Shown here: piece by piece, positions 1 through 12,248 of the stretch
Numbering within the stretch: position 1 is the first letter of the stretch
Layout of the letters: every line of letters begins with the position of its first letter
DNA from: Aquatica leii
Taxonomy: Eukaryota > Arthropoda > Insecta > Coleoptera > Lampyridae
Direction of reading: 5' to 3'
Length of the DNA stretch: 64,000 nucleotides
NCBI GenBank assembly: GCA_035610365.1
Contig: CM069433.1
Location: 176,778,882 to 176,842,881 of the forward strand
The notes under the pieces: generated by a model
What the model saw: only the letters and a program-made list of their open reading frames with translations
Told to the model about the DNA's origin: nothing
Database searches by the model: none
Translations under genes and position numbers: made by a program

Positions 1-44
1 GCTCTCTAGGCGATGCCATTTGGATTGTAACTTCCGGAGTTTGA

Positions 45-1286
45 CTAGATGAGATTACTTTTTGTTTCTTTCTGCTCGCCTCGTTCCAAATTTTCGAGGG
101 CTCTTCTAGTCCTCTTCTTAGGTTTGGTACGATGCCGTCGTACATGGCCTATTTCATCGCAGTTCAAAGCTGTCACTCCTCTTTCCCGAAGTATTCGTCG
201 CGCTATCTCCTCGATGCTTTCCAGTGTCTGCGCGGGTACTTCTGTAGCACAGCAGAGTCTATGACCATCTCGTTGCGATGCTTGTTTTGCTGCTTCAAAC
301 TCCAAAGCATGCACCAAAGCGTCATCCAATGCCTTGGGTCGAGCTAACCGGAGAGTCTGCTGTGTTTCGCTGTCTCGAAGGCCGTCTACAAAGGTTTGAA
401 TAGCCAATTGCTCCAAGAAGGTATCTGGCGCTGTAGGATACGCAAGCCGTGTTAGTCTGGCGATGTCAACCTCAAACTCTTGAAGACTTTCGGCAGCTTT
501 CTGAACCCGACTTTTAATTTGAGCCTGGTATACTTGTTGAAGATGGGCATCCCCATATCTCATTTCTAATCGTGATATTAAGAGTTCGTAATTTTCTTGC
601 AGGTGGTCCGGAATAGTTTGTAAAATTCCAAGCGCTTCTCCACGTAAGGACACTATTAAAGACGTCGCTTTCTGCTTGTTGCTCCAACCATTAGCAGTAG
701 CTGCGGCTTCAAACTGCTTGTAGTAGGTTGACCATGGAACTTTACCATCAAAATTCGGTGGTACAACTTTGAACTTGTGAGTGTTTTCTTCTCGATGGTT
801 CATTATTAAATCTTCACTCGTGACGCTTCCTTCCCCGTGACAATTCATTTGGGTCATTCTTTCTTCAAGCAGTTGTATTCTTTCTCTCAATTTTTTTTCT
901 AGCTTGTCTTCTATGGTTCTTGATTTTTCATTTAATTTCTGTTCTAATTTGTCTTGTACTTCTTCTATTTTGTCATTCACAGATTCGCAAATTTCTTCTT
1001 TTAAGTCTAACATGTCTGCTTGGGTTTCCTCTTGAACAATTTTAATTTGATTTTCTATGCTCGTTCGTATTTCCTCTTTTAAACTTCTAGAATTTTCCAA
1101 CAACTTTTCTTCTATTTTTCTAGAATTTTCTTCCATTTTCTGAGAAGTTTCTTCCATTTTTCTATTCATCGATTCTTGACCGTTTTTTATTGATTCAAGA
1201 AATTCAAATAGCTTTACATCCATTTTAACTGCTTGCGAACGCGTTACCGGCATAAATTTAAATATAACACGAAAGTTTAAGTTCAC
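45..1286 (-). CDS. Retrotransposon Gag-like protein, C-terminus degraded
   Basis: A 413-residue open frame with the layout of an insect Ty3/gypsy-type Gag, the structural protein that packages retrotransposon RNA. Residues ~30-135 are a Lys/Glu-rich, coiled-coil-like stretch. Residues ~165-345 resemble the retrotransposon gag/capsid domain: it opens near PPNFDGKVPWSTYYKQF and has the typical FEVDIARLTRLAYP segment. Near the C-terminus lies a remnant of a zinc knuckle (NCDEIGHVRRHR) in which outer cysteines are lost, followed by a basic tail and a stop. The start just inside the leader after the LTR fits the family. The frame is otherwise open, so the copy may be fairly young. Pol would lie beyond the left window edge, so integrity of the whole element cannot be judged. 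Assignment to Ty3/gypsy rather than another LTR clade is from protein resemblance only. Confidence 0.8.
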   Translation of the reverse strand: MNLNFRVIFKFMPVTRSQAVKMDVKLFEFLESIKNGQESMNRKMEETSQKMEENSRKIEEKLLENSRSLKEEIRTSIENQIKIVQEETQADMLDLKEEICESVNDKIEEVQDKLEQKLNEKSRTIEDKLEKKLRERIQLLEERMTQMNCHGEGSVTSEDLIMNHREENTHKFKVVPPNFDGKVPWSTYYKQFEAAATANGWSNKQKATSLIVSLRGEALGILQTIPDHLQENYELLISRLEMRYGDAHLQQVYQAQIKSRVQKAAESLQEFEVDIARLTRLAYPTAPDTFLEQLAIQTFVDGLRDSETQQTLRLARPKALDDALVHALEFEAAKQASQRDGHRLCCATEVPAQTLESIEEIARRILRERGVTALNCDEIGHVRRHRTKPKKRTRRALENLERGEQKETKSNLI

Positions 1287-1549
1287 TACTTTTTAAAATG
1301 CAGTTTTTGAATAACACAAAATTTTAATAACGATCCACTTGTTAATATTAAACCACGAAAACGAATTTAAATAATATCGCAATCACGCACTTGTTAAAAG
1401 AAAAAAAAAGTTTAAAAAACACTATTTTAACTTTATAAATAAACACGCTTATCGCGAATCTTAACAGATATTTACGCAATGTTTTTATTACGGGTGGGAT
1501 ATCAAATAACTTAATGGTATTCACACTAAAAATCGCGAACGGTTTGATA

Positions 1550-1567
1550 CCTCAACACCTGACGCCA
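1550..1567 (-). promoter_or_regulatory. tRNA primer-binding site of LTR retrotransposon
   Basis: Read on the minus strand, TGGCGTCAGGTGTTGAGG begins one base after the LTR end (...GTAACA, G, TGGCG...). A TGG-starting 18-mer directly after the LTR and before gag is the normal place for the minus-strand primer site. The matching tRNA is not identified here. Confidence 0.7.
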
Positions 1568-1577
1568 CTGTTACGTC

Positions 1578-1587
1578 TTTATTTATT
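1578..1587 (-). terminator. Poly(A) signals in the LTR
   Basis: Two overlapping AATAAA hexamers on the minus strand near the inner end of the LTR. In the 3' LTR copy these would direct polyadenylation. Confidence 0.45.
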
Positions 1588-1917
1588 AAAAACTAATTTA
1601 TTTATAACAACTAAAACTACGTTTACTTATTATAGAAATATGTATACTTTTAAATTGACCGAACTACTAAAATCTAATAATAAAAACACTTACACTATAA
1701 TTTATGTATAACCGTTGTATAACACTTAAGATAAGATTAGATAACGTCCTCGGATTTGTTTACACTATAAGTCACGTTCACTCGATTCGGTGTACACTGT
1801 TATTTATTTAAAACGCCGCGCGTGCTAACGATACGTATTTATTTCAACTTGATAATCTTCTTAATACTGCATGCTTTCACATTCCAGCAATAACTGACCT
1901 ACGATTTCCATTTTCGG

Positions 1918-1925
1918 CTTTTATA
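1918..1925 (-). promoter_or_regulatory. TATA box of the LTR promoter
   Basis: TATAAAAG on the minus strand within the LTR, context GTCTATAAAAGCCG, a textbook pol II core promoter sequence about 630 bases upstream of the gag start. It would drive genomic RNA of the retrotransposon. Confidence 0.65.
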
Positions 1926-2189
1926 GACATCGGCGAATTCTTCTCGATCGTTCCTCACTTTTCGCTATATCTTCTAGAAACTAGATAACAGTTCTAGAAG
2001 GCTCTTGCATTTGCAAGTAATTTCTCGGACGTTTCAATATCTTCTAAACAAAAGCAGGCATGTACTACCAGCTGTACTCTTGTAGATAGTATTTAACTGT
2101 TGCTTTCGTGTATTCTCAAAAGTTTCTTGCTTCAATAGGATTACCTACTCGTAGTGTTTCCATCGTTTGAATTAACCCAAACACAACTC

Positions 2190-3600
2190 TGAATTTTTTA
2201 AATATAATTTCTTTTCTTTTATGTTCTCGATTTTTTTTTCTGTGCTTCGAACAGATCACTATTTAAATTGTAAATTGTATGCAAAACACATTCCATAAAT
2301 CTAATCATATAATGCAAGGTTAGAAAACCAAATCTATAAGCTTCTTGTCATTCTAGTTTATATTTAATTAGTGTCGAATTATTCATTTCAGATGGTTTTG
2401 CAAGAGTTTAGTGCACGCTGAAAAATCTGGGTATTAGTCAACACCTGCGTTAATTTTCTATTAATCATTATTAGAAACATTTTTTACGGAAAGAGTGGTA
2501 TGTTCTGAAATAATATCTCTTAGATGAAGTTGGAAGATTTTTCAACTAACTCTAATGAAACTAAAAAGGTAATAAAAAGATTTACGACTGAAATAAATTC
2601 GCTTTGCTCAGATACAATTTGTTTATACTCTGCTTGCTTAAATGATATATCAACATCAGAGTCAACTTTAGGTTGTTGTGTGACAATAGACTATCTTAAT
2701 TTGCTTAATACATATTTTAATTTCTCAATGATATTTTCATGTTTTGTTTGTAAATGTGATAAACTAATTTTATTTAGTCCGGAATCTCGTATCAATTTTG
2801 TAGCTTTACCTTTTTTTGTTACCTTGAAAGACTTATCATACTCTTTACAAGATCTGCTTTTTTTATCCTGAAAGTGTAGATACTTCTGGTGTAGCTCCTT
2901 TCGTATTATCAAAATCAACTACAAACTCGATCTTTGTTCTTATATTTGCTGAAGTGTCTTCTAGTGTGCAGTAATACATTTTATTTTCTTTTTGCTTGTT
3001 TTAACTCATACAATATGAGCTTTCCTCAAATTTTCATTTTTGTACCATTTCAAGCGTACCGTCATTCGTTGGACTATCTCATTTGAGATCTATTTACACT
3101 ACGCTTGTGCCATTATATTTTCCGTTATGTTAATTTGCCGCTCTGTTTTCTTGGTTTCTTGCCACGCGTTCTGCTCGGTGCCATTTTAATCTTGCAGCTC
3201 TATAACAGCTTCGTAGATTACATTTTCCACCTCTAATCCAATTATTAATTTTATGAGATTTGAGATATTCTTTTTTCTATGGTTTGTTGGTTAATTCCAA
3301 AATTGTTTACGTTTGCTTTTGTAAACATCAAGGTTTTTGCTCCGTAAGTTGTTTAATGACAAAATAGGTTGGTTGTAAAATTATGTTTACGCTTTAGAAG
3401 AATGTCCATAGAAAATAAGCTTTCTCTACGACCGTTACCGAATGCTATTCCTCTAAAATCATTTTTAATAACAGAACGTAAATAATATTCTTACTCGTTG
3501 TGATAGAATATTTATTCTAAAACACTTGCGTCTTATGTAATTTAAATACATTTTCATTCTATAACAAGTGATAGAATGAATATTCTAACACTCGTCAAAC
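2190..3600. other. Flank with possible decayed coding sequence, 2525-3250
   Basis: No complete gene. On the minus strand 2918-2691 is a 75-residue Lys-rich frame that stays open, after one stop, down to about 2520. Farther up (about 3200) the same strand can read an Arg-rich stretch (RAARLKWHRAERVARNQENR). This could be the worn end of a transposon gene, but I do not recognise the family. Smaller frames on the plus strand overlap it and look like shadows. Confidence 0.3.
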
Positions 3601-3611
3601 AAAATTGTGGG

Positions 3612-4075
3612 TCTAGACCACAACGGCCACTTGCCACAACGGCCACACTTCCGAGTGGCCGTTGTAGTCATGACCACAACGGCGACCGTGACCATAACGG
3701 CCACCTAACAACTTTAACCACAACGGCCACCGTGACCACAACGGCCACCAATTCTGTCGACCACAACGGCCACTTGCATTTTAGACCATAACGGCCACCG
3801 TGACAACAACGACCACCTATCTTCATGACCACAACGGCCACCGAGACCACAACGGCCACCGACGCCCGATCTAAAAATCGACTGGCGACGCCAGTTACAA
3901 CGACATCTGTGACTATAACGGCTACCTTTGTTCGTAACCACAACAGCCACCTATTTTGTCGACCACAACGGCCACCGTGACCACAACGGCCACTATGACC
4001 ACAACGGCTACCGCGACCACAATGGCCACCGCGATCACAACGGCTACCGCGACCGCATCGGAGCTTTAAAATACA
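3612..4075 (+). repeat. Minisatellite array, left arm (~18-bp unit)
   Basis: Tandem degenerate repeats around the core ACCACAACGGCCACCGTG, roughly 18 bp per unit with interspersed spacers. It is much richer in GC than its surroundings. Frames of 60-136 residues read through it (Gly/Arg/Cys-rich or His/Asn/Asp-rich) are by-products of the repeat, not genes. Confidence 0.9.
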
Positions 4076-4209
4076 CACAGTGCCTCGTATTTCAATTTAG
4101 CTCCTCTTCAGTAATTTGAGATTTTCCTGACTTATGTAAATAACTATTATTTTACTTCACCATTGGAAACATAGAATTGTACTAATTTGAGTTTTAATCC
4201 AATATTTAG

Positions 4210-4734
4210 AAAAAACCAAGCGATTCTATGATTTGGGTTCTTTATTTCCTTTTCCTCTTTAGCCACCAACACTATGTCATCCGCATACGCCAAGCACCAC
4301 ACCTTCCCTTTCTCTACTACTATCCCTCCTATCTGTTGTCCTCTCATTGTCTCTCCTAAATCCCCGGTATATATTGCAAACAGACATGGGCTCAGTGGAA
4401 ATCTCTGTCACAGCCCTCTCCTTGTAACGAATTTCTCGCTCTCTTCTCCATTCACTTTTACCCTGCGTCTCGTTTTTTCGTACATTTCCTCCATTCTTTT
4501 TATTAATCTTTTATTTTTATTTTATTCTTCTCATGTATTCCCAGACTTTTTCCCTGTTTACTCTATCAAAAGCTGGTTTTAAATCTACGAACAGTGCCAC
4601 CATTTCCCCCTTTTTTTCTCTAGCTCTCTATTCACCAAGTGTCTCAATACATTTATGTTGTCTATCACTCTTTTTCCCTTTTTGAATCCCGCTTGTCCGT
4701 CTGGTACCAAACTCTTTTCCTCTATTTGGAAAGT
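4210..4734 (-). pseudogene. Non-LTR reverse transcriptase fragment inside the foldback element
   Basis: Minus-strand translation, with frame breaks, gives consecutive RT motifs: a VPDGQAGFKKGKRVIDNI-type block, FVDLKPAFDRVN (RT motif A with its Asp) and CLAYADDIVLVAKEEKEI (motif C, the YADD active site). The piece covers the middle of the RT only. The endonuclease and the RT C-terminus are absent; beyond ~4210 the sequence becomes the foldback arm. RT copies element RNA into DNA, but this copy is broken. It was presumably captured by, or inserted into, the element between its arms. Confidence 0.8.
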
Positions 4735-5424
4735 AGTGAAAAATTATCTTACCGAATACACTTGGAGAATTGACAAATACTGAAAATTTTGTTGTAGAGA
4801 ATGTTTCAAGCTTGTTTGTTTAATGTCATAGCAAGAAACACGCTTTCAACAGTCTCTATGACCAACTTATCTTGGTATTATCAATGCTCTAGGGGTATTA
4901 TAGCTGAAAATACCAATCGATGCGGTATTCTCGCGGTATTTAGACACACTTCAATCGTAAGCGTATAGAAATTTACTTTTTTTTGTTTTGATTATATGCA
5001 TACATAGAAATAGCTCAACCTCATGTTAATCAAAACTAGTGCATGCATGATCTATTTCTCAAAACTGAAGTGTAAAGAGCTTACATATTTAATGTTTACT
5101 CAACAAATCTAGGGAGTGCAGCGTCGCTCACACATTCGTGTACGTGCCATATAAAATTGAAGGTATTTTGATTAGATTTCTAACCCATTATATAATGTAT
5201 GTAAATACAACTTAAACGACATAGTGTAAAACTCAAATTAGTACAATTCTGTGTTTCCAATAGTTAACTAAAATAAAAAATATTTATGTATCCAATAAGC
5301 ACAATTTGCAAGCTTTACCTAACACGCTCCATTTTGACAATGGATGACCACAAAAGAAAATGAAAAAGACAGCATCAAGCTAGAAATGCAAACTAAATAT
5401 CATCGAAACTCATGATGAATGACG

Positions 5425-5750
5425 ATTGGTAGTCGCTATGGTCGCGGTGGCTGTTGTGGTCGCGGTGGCCGTTGTGATCGCGGTAGCCGTTGTGGCCGCG
5501 GTGGCCGTTGTGGTCGCGGTGGCCGTTGTGGTCATGAAGATAAGTGGCCGTTGTTGTCACGTTGGCTGTTATGGTCAAAAATGCAAGTGGCCGTTGTGGT
5601 CGACAGAATAGGTGGCCGTTGTGGTCACGGTAGCCGAAGTGGTTAAAATTGGTAGGTGGCCGTTATGGTCACGGTGGCCGTTGTTGTCGTGACTACAACG
5701 GCCACACTTCCGGGTGGCCGTTGTGGTAAGTGGCCGTTGTGGTCATGGCC
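5425..5750 (-). repeat. Minisatellite array, right arm (inverted)
   Basis: The same repeat in the opposite orientation (GGTGGCCGTTGTGGTC units). The order of unit variants mirrors the left arm, so the arms descend from one inverted structure rather than arising separately. Confidence 0.9.
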
Positions 5751-6011
5751 CAAAATTGTATACCTATGTATATCAAAACTGTCAAATATAAATTCGACGT
5801 CTTAATTTTGACGTACATGATTTATAATTAACCTATAATTTGAAAATTTACAAGAAAATTTAATACACTATTTTTTAATTTCAATAATTGTATAAACGAT
5901 ATAATCATACACATGTTAATACAATGTAATAAAAATAATGTTTTTGTTTAAATCACAATATAAATAACTCAAATTTGTTTAAATTTCATCTCACGCTCAG
6001 CTCGTATCTTC

Positions 6012-6135
6012 TGGTCGTGGAAAAAGTATGTTCTGTTACTCGGTTGGAATGAAGCTTACGCTCGCGCTCGGACCTTTCCACTCCTATCGGGCTTTCATTC
6101 TAACTTTGTTACAAAATATAGTATTATTAGGTATA
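6012..6135 (-). repeat. Hairpin repeat, copy 1 (second copy at 56.5 kb)
   Basis: An inverted repeat (GTTACTCGGTTGGAATGAA... against ...TTCATTCTAACTTTGTTAC) around a GC-rich centre with GCGCGAGCG. Flanking bases beyond the hairpin also match the 56.5-kb copy, including CCACGACCAGAAG on one side and ATAGTAT on the other. It is therefore one dispersed family, about 125-150 bp long. Confidence 0.75.
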
Positions 6136-9100
6136 TCATATATGCTTCCAAAGTCATTTTTATTTTTTATCTCTAGTTTTTGACTTTACTCACTTGCAGC
6201 AATTATTTAGTTAGTATTTAGCGTGTTTCTACTTTATTTATGTTGTTGTTTCCGAGTTTTTCTCATTCTATTGTTATTCTAGTTAAGGTTAAAACACTCT
6301 TCCATAAATTGAATTAATTACATCTCTCATTTAATAGCAAGATTAAAACTACACATATTTTTTTAAATATATCTCGTACATTAACTTAATAGTAACGTTC
6401 CTATAGTACCATTTTTTTAAAAGTTTTTCAGTTATCTTAAGTAGGTGGTTGATACAAGTGATTATGTTTTTTCTTTAATTTCAATTAAAACTAATATAAA
6501 CTTTTTTATGTATTAGACATTAAACTTAATGTTGCACTGATTGCAGAAAGAAATAGTGTAAACGAAATAACTGTCACGACAAAGTACCAATTATTCTTTT
6601 TAAAAATTATATTTAATTTGAACTTTTATCCTAATTGTAAACGCAGGAACTAAGCCTTTATTGGGCAAAGAAAAACGCCTTAATTATATTTACCGAATGT
6701 CTGTAGGAAGTAAAAATTAGTTAAAGAGGAAGTCGCTATCAACTGTATATTGTATTTGTAAGATAAATTCTATTTCCGTTCGTACTAAATTAAAATTGGC
6801 GTGCGTTTGTCCTACGTAAAAGTCGTTTGGCGAAATTTGGTCTTAATTGGATTTAATAAGAGTGAGTTAAATATTACATAAATTATAATTAGCAATTAAT
6901 TACCTCAACTAGAACTATAAAGTAATCAAAATTTTGGTGCGTATAAACATACACGCAACAGGTTTACTTCAAATGTTTTTACCTGCATGATTAAGGAGGG
7001 GAAAGGTGGGAGTAACTTTAACCGGCAACTTCTGGCTTAGGTTAAGTCTTGAAAGTTCATGTGTATACTCGGTTGTTTTCGAAGTCGTCCGTTATAAAAT
7101 CTATAGGGTGTTTGTTTATGTTTTCACGCTTCGAGGGTGTTTAACGAGTATTGTGTTAACGTTAACGATTGCGCAAAATTGATTTTTATGTTTTGTTTTA
7201 TATTAAAATAGAACAATCATTCTTAGTACTATTTTTGGGACTGCCAGTATTAACACAGTAAGTTTATGTTTTACAGTATATTGAACAATTATAAAATTTT
7301 ATTGGGGATATAATTTGTGATTCTTCAGCTACTGATTTTATCGTTGATGATTGAGAGTCGTTTATATTATATTGCCAATAAAACCTATTATTTACATTTG
7401 TGTTTCACCAATTTTTAGTACAATCATTTGATTTATTTTTTAGTTTGTTGTTGTAATTGGATTTTAATGATCTACTATTTACTATAATTCAAAATTAATG
7501 GATAACACTTAACATACAATTTTACGTTAAAACGATTTTGAAAACCATCTATAGTAGTGCTTATATTGTATATGTGCGTGGCATTTGGTCCTACACACTT
7601 TTTACTTTTTAATTGTATGCACCTTTTATAGCTGTTGCCAAATATTATAAAAGTAAAGTATTTACAAAAGTGGAAGAAGAAATACTTGGTGGGTGTAAAA
7701 GAAGTCAATTTTGACGAGAACGTTAAGTGAGTCATGGTACTTAATTCAAAATGTCCATGTTTGTTTTGATTTTATAGTGCACTTTAGTACAAAACCTACT
7801 CAAACTCATTGACTCCATGTGTAATGAATCATCGGTTAATAAAGTCGTCATTGATACAATATCAGTAGTAAAACAAAATTCAATTTGGTTTTCGTTACGA
7901 TTTAAGATTACTAAATTTGAAATAGTTTGGAGTGTACCATATGCTAATGCCAAAACTTATGCATTCGTACGAAATAATTTATTATATGTTACGTTAGTGA
8001 TTTCTAATAATAAAAAATATAGCACCTTTAAATTTATTAACTGAAATTCTTAAGTTCTGTCTATGTGTGGTTTATGGCCAATTCAACTCTAAATATGTAT
8101 ATTGAATGAATATAATCTTTTCTTTTATTTTTATGTTAAAATATTGCGTGATAAAATGTTTTTAATGTCAAACTTGCTTATATAATAGGTACTATAATAA
8201 GCAAACAATGTGTTTTCATATAATTCAATACAAATGCCCATATAGTTGATGTAATTTTAGTAACAGGAAGAATTTATTGTATAGGTGTATACATTTCAGA
8301 CGTGGTGTCATATTTAGTCTTTTATAATGCCATGAATTCTTATATGCCATACATTTACATTTACATCAAGTAGTAGTAATTCTTTTAAGAATTTTAATTT
8401 TTGTAAAATATGATATCGTTACCAAAAAAAAAAACCTGAACAATATTATCTGGTGTAAATAGTTGATTTTTTTGTTTTGGTACATTTTGTACCAACTTAT
8501 TATATTTTTTTACGTACGCTTTGTTTTTGTGGCTGCGTGAACGTTACTGTATCCGAACTAAATGTTCTTGGCGCGATTTTTTTTTCCATTAAATATAATT
8601 TTTTGTGTTTGAAGCATTGCTGTATAGTGTTTTTTATATATTGTTTGAGTCACATACTTAGTATTCTGTTCGATTTCAATTATTTTTCGTCAGTTGTACA
8701 AACATTTACTTATATTTATTTCGTGTTTTATTTTTGCATTAAATTCCGTGGATAACCACACGAGGTTTTTCAAAAAAATTGTTCTGTTGCTCTTTATCTC
8801 AAGGTCTGTTTCGTGGTAGTAAAAGTTAAAAATTTTTTTTCTGTGAGTGTTTACGTTTTGTATACTGTATATTGTATTTCAAAACATTTGTGTAAAGTTG
8901 GTTACCGTTGTCTTTGTTCTGACGATACTTAGTTTGGGTCCAGTTGCTTTGTGATCGTAGAGATCATAATTTTTACCTTAGCACATGCTTAACTTTTGAT
9001 ATTGGCAACAATAATGGAGTTTTAAAAATCTTGTATGTACTATTTGATTCAAAGAAACTTTTGAGGACAGAGAAACTTGATATAATGTTCTGTAAAATTG

Positions 9101-12100
9101 TATAAAATTCATATTGCAGCAATGGATCTTAGGATTTTTGATTCTGCAGTATAGGTTTCTTGTATGATAAATTTGGTTTTTCCTAAGTGGTCTTGAAAGA
9201 TGCTAGAGAATAAACATTGGCGATTTCTTCTACAGGAAATCTGTTTTTTGTTTATTTTAAAGCAACGTATTTATGCAGATCATTGATTACTTTAACACAA
9301 GATGAAACAAACGTATTTTATTTAGCATTGGTTTGTATTAGATTTAGTTCACATTAATTACTTTTTATTTGTAAAAGTTTTTTCATTGTTTAGTAAACAT
9401 AAACGCTTAGAATTGAACGTTCTGCAAGAGAACAAACCATCAAACAGTTTACTGTGAAAATTATACACAATGAAAAATTAATACGTTCACAACTGCTCAT
9501 GTTTGGGTATTTGACAACTATCAACTGTTTATTTTTGTAACGGCGAAAAAATCGCTACACAACTTAATTAGAACCAGAATTTAACAAAAAAGTAATGACA
9601 TATAATTTTATTTTTTAAATTATAACAGGTATTTATAACTAAAACAATTGAATATGTTGTTACCGCAAGCACAAAATTCCTTTCTATTTCTCAAGGAATT
9701 TTGAAATAATATCTGTTATAATTCCTTTGCTTTCTTTATGTAAGCACTGTTATAAAAAACAAAAGGTCTATTTATAATAAGAAATTGTTTATGTATCGTT
9801 TACAATAATGCTTTAGATTTGCACGGAACGTAATTTGCGCCATCTGGCATCATCCTTTTGTTTTTTTGCCCATAAACTCGCACTTTTACTTTTACTATCA
9901 GTCGCAATTAACTTTTATAATGAAATTATTTATTTAATTACACGGTGTACGTGTGCATTAAATTTTTCTTTATGTTATTAGTCACGTTCTCGAGTAAACA
10001 AGGTTTATCGAAAGTAAAAAATGTTTTTTTGGATATTGTTTTTAGTTTTTCTTAATTTTGTTGTACAAAAAATCATTCACAATGATGGTAATGATTCCTT
10101 CCAAGTGTCGTCTTGATGAAGCCTTTTATAAAAGTGTGCAAAACTTTGACAGTTTCACTAAAACGATGACTATTATTGTGGTTTCTTAAAGGTTCAATTT
10201 TAATGTTTTGTTAAAGAAAATTGCGGTATTACACTACAAATGCAAACATTCTTTGTTACTTTATGCGTATTTTAATCATAATAAAAGTCCTTCTACTCTT
10301 CATATAACGACATTGGCAGTCTGATCAAGTAATCGAGAAAAAAATACGTTGGAATGCAGTCAAGGAAATTTGTTTATGTACGATAAGCTAGTGAAGTGTT
10401 TACTTTATTTGCACTTATAAGGACTCGTTTATTTCAAGTACCGTGCATTCGTTACATTAATTTTTCTGCATAAATACATTAATCAAGTTAGAAACTTACC
10501 ATTTACAATGTTTATTTTGCAATATTTATTTTTAGTTCATTTACATTTCGGTAAATTATTATTATTATGTATTCAAGTATGTACAATGTATATACGATCC
10601 TTTCCTAAGCGTACCAACATATCATCGAAACTGGTTTTTATGCATGAAAGCTTCAGTAAGATCTAAATATCAATGTCACATGAAATACTTAATTTACATA
10701 ATAGTAATATAGATTTTGACATTCCTGAAATAGCTATCTTATTCCAAACGGGCAACCACAAAACCAAATTTAATCTCATAGGCTTTAACCTGTCATTAAG
10801 TAAATTGTAGAGCAGTGGCGATATGGCAAAGGCTACTTAATCTTAATTAGAAAATGTGTGTTGTATGTTGAGAATGATGATGTACAGAATTCCAATGATT
10901 TAATTTTTAGTTTTTAAATTGTTATAATTTTCATAAAGAACTTTACCATTATCACATTTTTGTGATTTCTGCGAAACTAAATACTGTTTGCTAAGCTAAA
11001 ATAAATTGCATTATGTGGTCTGGTGTGTATCTGTTAACTATCAAGAATATTAATTCGGATTTCCTGCATCTGTTTCATCTAACAATATTTTAAAAATGAT
11101 AGAAATAATAAAGAGATTTTCAATAATATAATTTACGCTTAAACAGTATACTATGATGTATTAGAATTATATGATCTATTGTACTAAGATCGTTGCTATT
11201 GTTCACGTTCTTCTGTCTTTTTATTGGTTTATTGCGGTTTGGTTTTTATTTGTAAGTTTTCAAAGAACTAATAAAATTTGTAATTTGATGATATCTATCA
11301 TGTTTTTGTTTTGACGTCTTTTATAGTCGTAGAATAAATATAATTCATCAATGTCCTATTATTAGTTTGAAAAGTTTTTTTAGTCTCATAATTAACTTTT
11401 TAATTTACAGTTGTCGTTTAACTGTACATCAGTGGGTAGGATAAGTTTTATTTTTCTGTAATATAATTCTTCAGAGCTTGAACGATATCTACTGCGATGT
11501 GCGAAAAAACGGGATTTATCCAGAATAGAATTAATATGTTATTGTTGCGATAATTAGAGCATATATTTTTAATACTCAAGTTATTATTTTTATTTTACTT
11601 AAGAAAATTTTTATTTTACACTGCAAAAAACTTAAGTTGTGCGGTTATGCAAGTGCAGACGTAGTTCTAAAATTTAAATTTTGAGATTGTCATTACCCTA
11701 ACAATTAGTCCTTGCAAAGTAAGCGCCAGTAAATAAAAGTAGAGAAACTGCGGATTAGATAAAAGAAACAATTACCATACATTTCTACTACTCTTCGAAC
11801 TTCGTAGTATAATCTCTGTTTCCTTTTCGTTCTTAGAGAAATTTACCCACACATATATTGAATAATTTGTACCTTAATATAGTTTTGCTTCTATTTAATT
11901 TGTTCACAAATTTTCAAATGTTGTGTTAAAATTTGGTCTTTAAATACCACATGGCATGTTTTTACAGAAAAGTTTAACTTGCTAAAAGTCATTATCCTCA
12001 TCTATTCACTATTGTAACCATGTAATTTAAAAGTGTTTCTTAAACGTTCATGTCTTTTGTTATTTGTAAGTATTTTTAATTATTGTCGTTTTTATGTTTC

Positions 12101-12245
12101 ATTTGCTTTTTTTGTGTTTAATCTATTAAGAATTTTCTGTTACGTAAAGTTGTCCATGTTCTTGGTCTGGTAGATTGACGTATTCGTGTAAGTTCTATGC
12201 TGTAAAGTTATCTGTATTATATGTCGCTGACTTACGAATTTTTAA
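6136..12245. other. AT-rich stretch, no gene recognised
   Basis: About 6 kb of AT-rich sequence. Short frames at 7475-8044 on both strands and at 8477-8755 show no recognisable domain and have low-complexity, Phe/Lys/Asn-rich composition expected by chance. I see no RNA gene, splice-bounded exon or terminal repeats. Confidence 0.5.
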
Positions 12246-12248
12246 TAA

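Larger units (their letters stand above)
1569..2185 (-). repeat. 5' long terminal repeat of gypsy-like element
   Basis: Minus-strand LTR upstream of gag. On the plus strand it opens TGTTACGTC, i.e. it ends ...TAACA on its own strand beside the primer-binding site. The distal boundary is placed where the minus strand reads TGTGTTTGGG, so it is uncertain by a few bases without the 3' LTR. It holds a TATA box and AATAAA signals in the order expected for U3-R-U5. Length would be about 615 bp. Confidence 0.65.
3609..5751. mobile_element. Foldback-like DNA element with long minisatellite inverted repeats
   Basis: A complete-looking 2143-bp element. Left arm ~3609-4200 and right arm ~5228-5751 are inverted copies of one another, matching through the same series of variant repeats, spacers (TCTTCATGACC, TTTGACCATAA) and the inner AACTCAAATTAGTACAATTC block. 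The outer ends read GGGTCTAGACCAC and, inverted, GGGCCATGACCAC. Immediately outside both ends is the direct repeat AAAATTGT (3601-3608, 5752-5759), an 8-bp target duplication (9 if the adjoining C is counted). Long arms made of short tandem repeats are the signature of foldback-type elements. No transposase is present, so it is non-autonomous. The 8-9 bp duplication allows hAT, MULE or P-like machinery; I cannot decide which. Confidence 0.85.

Noticed and set aside
3668..4078. 136-residue Gly/Arg/Cys-rich frame, and similar His/Asn-rich frames at 3928-4119 and 5393-5646
   Set aside because: Products of reading the 18-bp minisatellite in different frames, with no independent evidence of coding.
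7475..8044. Three overlapping 70-86-residue frames as possible host exons
   Set aside because: No domain, no convincing splice sites, and antisense overlap; consistent with chance in AT-rich DNA.
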